Shown here: in pieces, positions 1 through 4,607 of the stretch
Layout: the number at the start of each line of letters is the position of its first letter
Position numbering within the stretch: position 1 is the first letter of the stretch
Source: Collinsella aerofaciens
Lineage (GTDB): Bacteria; Actinomycetota; Coriobacteriia; Coriobacteriales; Coriobacteriaceae
Direction of reading: 5' to 3'
Assembly: GCA_030841765.1 (NCBI GenBank)
Contig: JAUUSS010000109.1
Location: 1 to 7,086, forward strand
Length of the DNA stretch: 7,086 nucleotides
Made by a program: the position numbers and the translations under genes
The notes under the pieces: model-generated
The model's database searches: none
Seen by the model: the letters and a program-made list of their open reading frames with translations, nothing else
Told to the model about the DNA's origin: nothing

Positions 1-17
1 CGTGCGCTTGAACTGAG

Positions 18-49
18 AAGGGGGAGGCCTCGCGGCCTCCCCCTTTTTT
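18..49 (+). terminator. Rho-independent terminator of the upstream transcription unit
   Basis: GGGGGAGGCC (20-29) pairs perfectly with GGCCTCCCCC (34-43) around a TCGC tetraloop, and six T residues follow at 44-49. The two A residues at 18-19 can extend the stem by pairing with the first Ts. On the minus strand the stem is followed by a mixed sequence rather than a T run, so it terminates plus-strand transcription. It therefore ends whatever lies upstream. Two short reading frames close just before it, with TGA at 9-11 and TGA at 14-16, so an upstream plus-strand gene may end here, but too little is present to identify it. Confidence 0.93.
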
Positions 50-95
50 GCGTTAAGCCAGATCTAACAAACTCGCTGTGTTTTATGACCCTCGT

Positions 96-125
96 TTGTC
101 GCATCTTCCGTTAACGGGCTACAAT
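96..125 (+). promoter_or_regulatory. Probable vegetative sigma-factor promoter for the acpS operon
   Basis: A -10-like TACAAT (120-125, five of six matches to TATAAT) lies 18 bases downstream of a -35-like TTGTCG (96-101, four of six matches to TTGACA). Transcription would start near 131-133, giving a leader of about 23 bases before the acpS start codon. It sits in the only noncoding gap between the upstream terminator and the first gene, where the operon promoter is expected. No other convincing promoter was found within the cluster. The assignment rests on consensus matching only. Confidence 0.6.
108..117. repeat. Perfect 10-bp palindrome in the promoter spacer (candidate operator)
   Basis: CCGTTAACGG reads the same on both strands and lies between the proposed -35 and -10 elements. 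A dimeric regulator bound there would block RNA polymerase. A 10-bp palindrome somewhere in a stretch of about 90 bases is not very rare by chance, so only the position makes it interesting. No regulator gene is in the window. Confidence 0.3.
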
Positions 126-144
126 AACTTAGTCTGTGCAATAT

Positions 145-152
145 GGAGGTGA
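145..152 (+). promoter_or_regulatory. Strong ribosome binding site that sets the acpS start
   Basis: GGAGGTGA is an excellent Shine-Dalgarno sequence. Its GGAGG core ends five bases before the ATG at 155. An in-frame ATG at 143 overlaps this site and has no ribosome binding site of its own, so it is very unlikely to be the start. The choice also fits the family, because the conserved GIGVDIVEI segment begins four residues after the 155 start. Confidence 0.9.
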
Positions 153-154
153 AC

Positions 155-694
155 ATGGCTGAAGCTGGTATCGGCGTTGATATCGTCGAGATTTCCCGCA
201 TGAAATCAATCCTTGAAAAGACGCCGTCGTTTGCTCGGCGTGTGTTTTCCGAAGAAGAGTGCGCATATTGCGACGCTTCATCGCGTCCTGCGGCGCACTA
301 TGCGAGCCGTTTTGCTTCTCGTGAAGCGGTTCTCAAGGCTCTTGGTACGGGTTTTAGTCAGGGTGTCGGCCGCAAAGACGTCTCGGTAACGCGTGATAAC
401 CTCGGAAAGCCTAAAGCGGTGCTTTCGGGTCGAGCGCTTGAGATTGCTCAAGAGTTGGGTGTCGTTGAAGTTGCGCTTTCCATTACCTTGACGGGTGATT
501 TGGCCGTAGCCAATGCCATTGCGATCACCGAGGATGCTCGACCTAAGCCTAAGGAAGAAAAGGTGAGCACCAAGGAACGCGTTGCACAAACTTATAAAGA
601 GGCTCGCTCGGTTTTAGATGAGCTTGAGCAACTGCAAAATTCAGCTTTGACGGAGCACCAGGGCGATGCTTCGCAAGATACGCTAGGAGCATAG
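155..694 (+). CDS. acpS: Holo-[acyl-carrier-protein] synthase with a C-terminal extension
   Basis: AcpS is a cytoplasmic 4'-phosphopantetheinyl transferase. It moves the phosphopantetheine arm from coenzyme A to a serine of acyl carrier protein, which fatty acid synthesis requires. The 179-residue product begins with GIGVDIVEI (5-13), which carries the metal-binding Asp9. The second signature, SRFASREAVLKALGTG (51-66), supplies the metal ligand Glu57 and Lys61. LGKPKAVLSG (83-92) and ALSITLTGDLAVANAIA (107-123) complete the fold. The last segment lacks the His of the frequent SITHT form; as I recall, E. coli AcpS also lacks it (HVTLADE), so activity need not be lost. Family members usually end near 120-125 residues. 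Here about 54 more follow, with a charged Lys/Glu-rich stretch and then a likely amphipathic helix (about 139-162). The function of this tail is unknown. The stop codon directly abuts the nnr start, indicating one transcript. Confidence 0.95.
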   Translation: MAEAGIGVDIVEISRMKSILEKTPSFARRVFSEEECAYCDASSRPAAHYASRFASREAVLKALGTGFSQGVGRKDVSVTRDNLGKPKAVLSGRALEIAQELGVVEVALSITLTGDLAVANAIAITEDARPKPKEEKVSTKERVAQTYKEARSVLDELEQLQNSALTEHQGDASQDTLGA

Positions 695-2311
695 ATGAAA
701 CCGGTTTTGAGTACCGAGGAAGTCGTTCGCCTCGAGGATATTATCGAACGCGAGGGAACTTCGAAGGCCGAGCTTATGGAACTGGCGGGTGAGTTTGCTG
801 CTCGTGAAATTCTAAAACTCAATCCCGATCGCGTCCTTGTTCTGGTCGGTTTTGGCAACAACGGTGGCGACGGTTGGGTCGCGGCTGATATTTTGAGTCA
901 TAAGGGCGTTGACGTGGATATCGTGTCTCCGGTTGAGCCGGATGAGATTCCTGCCGCTCTGGCTCGCCATGTTGCCCGCCGTACCGCCGGTCGTGACGTG
1001 CATGTGTGTGTCGGTCCCTCGCGAGATGAGCTTGAGGTTTTGATCGATAAGGCCGACGTTGTTGTTGACGCTATCTTTGGTACCGGTTTCCACGGTGACC
1101 TGCGTGCACCGTTCTCCATCTGGATTCCGACAGTTAACGACTGCGCCGACCATGTGGTTTCCATTGATGTTCCTTCGGGTCTGAATGCCGAAACCGGTGT
1201 TGTCGACGATGACTGCATCCGTGCCGAGCGTACGGTCACGATGATCACGCCCAAGATCGGACTCTACAGCGCTGATGGTCCAGAGTACGCCGGTGATTTG
1301 GTGTGCGGTGGCCTTTATGATCGCCTTGATGAGGTCATCGATGATGTCGACCATGCCGCCGAGATTGTCGAGCCCGGTGACCTGGTGGATTTCTTTGCTC
1401 CGCTGCCCACGAATATCGATAAGTATTCTCGCGGTTCTGTCCTTATTGTTGCCGGCTCGGCGCAGTATCCTGGCGCTGCCATTATGGCCGCCAAGTCTGC
1501 TGCCCGCGCGGGTGCCGGCTATGTGGCTGTCGCGACGCCCGATGCGTGTGCCAATCTTATTCGTATGGCACTTCCCTCGATTCCGGTTTTTGCTATTCCG
1601 TCCGATTCCCGCGGCTCTTTTGGTGCCGCTGCTCGTATGACCGTGTGCGAGATTGCAAAGAAGTACAGCTGCGTACTGTGCGGTCCCGGCATGACGACGT
1701 CTGCCGGCGCCATGCAGGTGGTTTCGGGCTTGTTGGAGCTTGATGTGCCGCTGATCCTTGATGCCGATGCGCTCAACTGCCTTTCTAAGATTGCTATCGA
1801 CGGTATCGATAGCAACCCTGAGATGTACCGCCGTGAGCAGCCACTCGTCATGACGCCGCACTATCGCGAGCTTTCGCGCTTGGTTGCCGGTGACGAGGTT
1901 AACGATCTGGGGACTGCAATTGCGGCCGCGCAGAAGGTTGTCTGGGCTGCTGGCTCCGACAATCTCGTGGTTATTGCCAAGGGGCCGACGACGGCTATCT
2001 GTGGCGTTGAGCGCGTGCTTTTGCCGCTCTCGGGTCCGGCGTCGTTGGCGACTGCCGGTTCGGGCGATGTTCTTGCGGGCATTTTGGCTGGCACACTGGC
2101 TACCATGCGTGATGAGATGGATCGCTGGGAGCTGCTGTATTCGTATGCCGTTGCGCTTCACAGTTACGCGGGTTTTGCCGCGGCGACGGAGTACGGTGAG
2201 AAGAGTGTTATTGCGACCGATCTGATCGACTTGATCGGTCCTGCCATCGAATTGGCGGCAAAGGATGCACTCGATGATCTGGGAATCATGGACGAAGGGT
2301 CGGATGACTAA
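695..2311 (+). CDS. nnr: Bifunctional NAD(P)H-hydrate epimerase / ADP-dependent NAD(P)H-hydrate dehydratase
   Basis: Nnr repairs NADHX and NADPHX, the hydrated and inactive forms of the reduced cofactors. The N-terminal YjeF_N domain (about 1-225) interconverts the R and S epimers. It shows LMELAG (27-32), the GNNGGDG loop (54-60), DAIFGTG (125-131) with the cation-binding Asp125, IDVPSG (157-162) and TPKIGL (185-190). The C-terminal ribokinase-like domain (about 240-525) dehydrates the S form using a nucleotide, normally ADP in bacteria. It shows KYSRG (243-247), the AGS loop (253-255), GPGM (330-333), DADALN (356-361), TPHYRE (387-392), KGPTT (429-433) and the ATAGSGDVLAG loop (452-462), where Asp458 is the expected catalytic base. 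At 538 residues it is normal for the two-domain form. AGGAG at 685-689 is five bases before the ATG. No base separates it from the acpS stop, so translational coupling is likely. The acidic last 15 residues are probably disordered. Confidence 0.96.
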   Translation: MKPVLSTEEVVRLEDIIEREGTSKAELMELAGEFAAREILKLNPDRVLVLVGFGNNGGDGWVAADILSHKGVDVDIVSPVEPDEIPAALARHVARRTAGRDVHVCVGPSRDELEVLIDKADVVVDAIFGTGFHGDLRAPFSIWIPTVNDCADHVVSIDVPSGLNAETGVVDDDCIRAERTVTMITPKIGLYSADGPEYAGDLVCGGLYDRLDEVIDDVDHAAEIVEPGDLVDFFAPLPTNIDKYSRGSVLIVAGSAQYPGAAIMAAKSAARAGAGYVAVATPDACANLIRMALPSIPVFAIPSDSRGSFGAAARMTVCEIAKKYSCVLCGPGMTTSAGAMQVVSGLLELDVPLILDADALNCLSKIAIDGIDSNPEMYRREQPLVMTPHYRELSRLVAGDEVNDLGTAIAAAQKVVWAAGSDNLVVIAKGPTTAICGVERVLLPLSGPASLATAGSGDVLAGILAGTLATMRDEMDRWELLYSYAVALHSYAGFAAATEYGEKSVIATDLIDLIGPAIELAAKDALDDLGIMDEGSDD

Positions 2312-2313
2312 TC

Positions 2314-3459
2314 ATGAATAAAGCCGATTTGACGCGCTGGTCCTGGGTTGAGATTGACCGAGGGGCGCTTCGCCGCAACACGAGGGCTTACAAGAACCTG
2401 CTCGATCCACGTCAGCGACTGTGCTGCGTGGTCAAGGCCGATGCCTATGGACATGGTGCCGTCGAGTGCGCCAAAATCATGTATTCGGCCGGTGCCGACA
2501 TGTTTGCCGTGGCGACGGTTAGTGAAGGCGTTGAGCTTCGACAGGGCGGGATCACAAAACCCATCCTGATCCTAAGCGAGCCGCCTATCGAGGCCATTCC
2601 GACGTTGCTCGAGTTTGATATCATGCCTTCGGTCTATACGTCTGATTTTGCTCTTGCGTATGGCGAATGTGCCGTCGCGGCGGGCAAAGTGGGCAAGTAT
2701 CATCTCGCCATCGAGACGGGCATGAATCGTATCGGCGTTCACTACACGCAGGTGCTCGACTTTGTCCGCGGTATAAATTTCCATCGCGGTATTCAGTGCG
2801 ACGGCGTATTTACGCACTTCGCCACGGCCGATGAACCTTCGGGCTGGGACTACAAGCTGCAGTGTCAGCGCTTTACCGAGGCCGTTCAGGCCATTAAGGA
2901 TGCGGGTTTTGAGTGCGGTATCGTGCACTGCGCCAACACGCCGTCCTCGATGCTCGACCCCTCGATGCATTTTGATATGATCCGCGCCGGCGTTGGCTTG
3001 TATGGCATGCAGCCGTGCGAGCTGAGTGGCCGCGTGATGCAGCTTGATCCCGTTATGAGCGTCCATGCGCGTGTGACGCGCGTGGCACACCCTGCGATGG
3101 GTGAGGGCGTGGGCTACGGTTTTACCTACCGCGTACCGCGTACGCGCGTTCAGATCTGCACGCTGCCGATCGGTTATGCCGATGGCCTATCGCGTACGCT
3201 TTCCAATCGTATGGATGTGCTGTATCGCGGCGAGCGCGTGCATCAGGTTGGCAATATCTGCATGGACCAGTTTATGGTCGCCATTCAGTCCAACCCGGCA
3301 CACGAGATTCCCGAGGCCGAGTATGGTGACGAGATGATTATTGTCGGCCGCGATGGCGATGCCGAGATCACTATGGACGAGATGGCCCGACTGCGCGGAA
3401 CGATTAACTACGAGGTCGCCTGCGGCTTTGGCATGCGTCTCGACAAGGTCTACGTGTAG
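2314..3459 (+). CDS. alr: Alanine racemase (PLP-dependent)
   Basis: Alr interconverts L- and D-alanine in the cytoplasm and so supplies D-alanine for peptidoglycan. The product is 381 residues, normal for the family. The PLP-binding lysine is Lys41 in VVKADAYGHG (39-48), and the second catalytic base, from the partner subunit, is Tyr268 in GVGYGFTY (265-272). Other landmarks are ETGMNRIG (134-141) with Arg139, THFATADE (167-174), RAGVGLYG (224-231), IGYADGLSR (286-294), CMDQF (316-320) and the C-terminal INYEV (364-368). The residue seven before Arg139, normally a carbamylated lysine in the Geobacillus stearothermophilus enzyme, is Ala132 here. The gene starts two bases after the nnr stop. 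It has only a weak upstream GGATGA (2302-2307) as a possible ribosome site, which suggests that its translation depends on ribosomes finishing nnr. Cluster partners differ in pathway, but an nnr-alr-tsaE arrangement is common in Actinobacteria. Confidence 0.97.
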   Translation: MNKADLTRWSWVEIDRGALRRNTRAYKNLLDPRQRLCCVVKADAYGHGAVECAKIMYSAGADMFAVATVSEGVELRQGGITKPILILSEPPIEAIPTLLEFDIMPSVYTSDFALAYGECAVAAGKVGKYHLAIETGMNRIGVHYTQVLDFVRGINFHRGIQCDGVFTHFATADEPSGWDYKLQCQRFTEAVQAIKDAGFECGIVHCANTPSSMLDPSMHFDMIRAGVGLYGMQPCELSGRVMQLDPVMSVHARVTRVAHPAMGEGVGYGFTYRVPRTRVQICTLPIGYADGLSRTLSNRMDVLYRGERVHQVGNICMDQFMVAIQSNPAHEIPEAEYGDEMIIVGRDGDAEITMDEMARLRGTINYEVACGFGMRLDKVYV

Positions 3460-3467
3460 GAGCCGCT

Positions 3468-4088
3468 ATGGGCGTCATGCACATCCCCGGCCATACCCAT
3501 CAGGCACCACGTGAGGTCGCACTCGAGGAAATTGAGGCCGTTCTGGGCGATTGTCACCTCTGCCAGCTCTACCAGTCGCGTCACAATATCGTGTTTGGCG
3601 TGGGAAACCCCCGCGCTCGTGTGATGTTTATTGGCGAGGCGCCGGGCCGCAATGAGGATTTGCAGGGCGAGCCCTTTGTGGGGGCGGCAGGCGAGGACCT
3701 CAACGGCATTTTGTCGCTGGCGGGGCTCAAACGCGAAGACGTCTACATTGCCAACGTGCTTAAGTGCCGCCCGCCGGGAAACCGCAATCCACGTTCCGAG
3801 GAAGTGCTGGCTTGCTCGCCGTTTTTGCGTGAGCAGATTCGAAGCATCTGGCCCGATATTATCGTGACGCTCGGCAACCCCGCGACGCACTTTGTGCTTA
3901 AGACCGAGATTGGCATTACTAAGCTGCGCGGCAGGTTCCACCAGATGGGGCATTTTGTAGTAATGCCCACGTTCCATCCGGCAGCAGCGCTACGCAATCC
4001 GGCGTGGCAGGAACTGCTGGAGGAAGACTTTAAGATGCTGGGCGACTATCTGGAGCGACATCCCGCACCAGAGGACGCCTCGGAATAA
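3468..4088 (+). CDS. Family 4 uracil-DNA glycosylase (4Fe-4S type)
   Basis: This enzyme excises uracil, produced by cytosine deamination or dUTP misincorporation, and starts base excision repair. The 206-residue product has the family 4 active-site motif GEAPGRNEDLQGEPFVG (56-72), VLKCRPPGNRNP (97-108) and the second motif FHPAAALR (169-176) with His170. Four cysteines, Cys29 and Cys32 (CHLC), Cys100 and Cys116, match the spacing of the 4Fe-4S ligands of Thermus thermophilus UDGA. Family 1 Ung motifs are absent. The ATG at 3468 is chosen because AGGAG at 3458-3462, overlapping the alr stop, ends five bases upstream. An in-frame ATG at 3477 would be too far from it. The N-terminus carries three histidines (5, 9, 11) ahead of the fold and is likely disordered. 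It lies eight bases after alr and twelve before tsaE, clearly within the operon, although the gene is not part of either neighbour's pathway. Confidence 0.95.
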   Translation: MGVMHIPGHTHQAPREVALEEIEAVLGDCHLCQLYQSRHNIVFGVGNPRARVMFIGEAPGRNEDLQGEPFVGAAGEDLNGILSLAGLKREDVYIANVLKCRPPGNRNPRSEEVLACSPFLREQIRSIWPDIIVTLGNPATHFVLKTEIGITKLRGRFHQMGHFVVMPTFHPAAALRNPAWQELLEEDFKMLGDYLERHPAPEDASE

Positions 4089-4100
4089 TAAGGAGCATAT

Positions 4101-4607
4101 ATGTCCCTGGAGCGCCTGGGGGTAGGTACTTACAAAACGACTTGCGCTGCCGATACGGAGTACTTTGGCGAGCTAATTGCACCGTGCCTTGAGGACGGCG
4201 ATGTGCTCATCCTGACCGGTGGCCTGGGGGTGGGCAAAACTCACTTTACCAAGGGCGTCTCGCGCGGGCTGGGCGATGAGCATATGGTTACGAGCCCTAC
4301 GTTTGCGCTCATGGCCGTTCACGATCAAGGCCGTATTCCGCTGTTTCACTTTGATCTATACCGTCTGGAGCATGCCTACGAGCTCGAGGATACGGGCATT
4401 TTCGATGTGCTGGGCTATGAGGGTGCTTGCCTGCTGGAATGGGGCGAACAATTCCAAGACGAGCTGACGGATGAGTATCTTTCGGTGACGCTCAAGCGTG
4501 ATGAGGGCGACAGTGATGTGCGAACGATAACGCTCGAGGCGCACGGTGACCGCGCAATGGAGCTTTCCCATTTGATTGATAAGGCTGTACAAGATGAGCT
4601 TGCATAA
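4101..4607 (+). CDS. tsaE: tRNA threonylcarbamoyladenosine biosynthesis ATPase TsaE
   Basis: TsaE is the small P-loop ATPase that binds the TsaB-TsaD heterodimer and allows repeated catalytic cycles when threonylcarbamoyl is transferred to A37 of tRNA. The 168-residue product has the Walker A motif GGLGVGKT (40-47), the switch-like SPTF (65-68), HFDLYRLE (83-90) with Asp85, and LLEWGE (111-116) with Glu113 and Trp114. The distances between Lys46, Asp85, Glu113 and Trp114 equal those I recall for the key residues of E. coli TsaE. The more usual GDLGAGKT form of the P-loop is changed at two non-catalytic positions, Asp to Gly41 and Ala to Val44. AGGAG at 4091-4095 sits five bases before the ATG. 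Its 3' end overlaps the fused partner gene by 14 bases, so its product and partner are probably made in a coupled way. Confidence 0.96.
   Translation: MSLERLGVGTYKTTCAADTEYFGELIAPCLEDGDVLILTGGLGVGKTHFTKGVSRGLGDEHMVTSPTFALMAVHDQGRIPLFHFDLYRLEHAYELEDTGIFDVLGYEGACLLEWGEQFQDELTDEYLSVTLKRDEGDSDVRTITLEAHGDRAMELSHLIDKAVQDELA
4581..4584 (+). promoter_or_regulatory. Ribosome binding site inside tsaE for the tsaB-rimI-tsaD gene
   Basis: AAGG lies nine bases before the ATG at 4594, within the last codons of tsaE. A TTG at 4576 in the same frame would add six residues, but it has no Shine-Dalgarno sequence upstream and the extra residues match nothing in TsaB. The ATG at 4594 places the TsaB beta strand ALVVALDTST at residues 8-17, as expected for the family. 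Confidence 0.6.

Noticed and set aside
1..16. End of an upstream coding sequence
   Set aside because: Stop codons occur in two frames just before the first terminator, but 16 bases cannot show whether either frame is coding or whether the upstream unit is an RNA gene.
143..154. Earlier in-frame ATG for acpS
   Set aside because: It overlaps the strong GGAGGTGA site that serves the ATG at 155, and no ribosome binding site precedes it.
467..526. Possible loss of function of AcpS because the SITHT histidine is replaced
   Set aside because: E. coli AcpS, as I recall its sequence, also lacks this histidine, and Asp9, Glu57 and Lys61 are kept, so inactivity is not supported.
812..2161. Minus-strand open frame of 449 codons opposite nnr
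   Set aside because: It is fully inside the well-supported nnr gene, has no family motif and has a composition typical of an antisense shadow.
4576..4593. TTG start six codons upstream of the fusion gene ATG
   Set aside because: No Shine-Dalgarno sequence lies before it, the added residues do not belong to TsaB, and the ATG at 4594 has AAGG at a workable distance.
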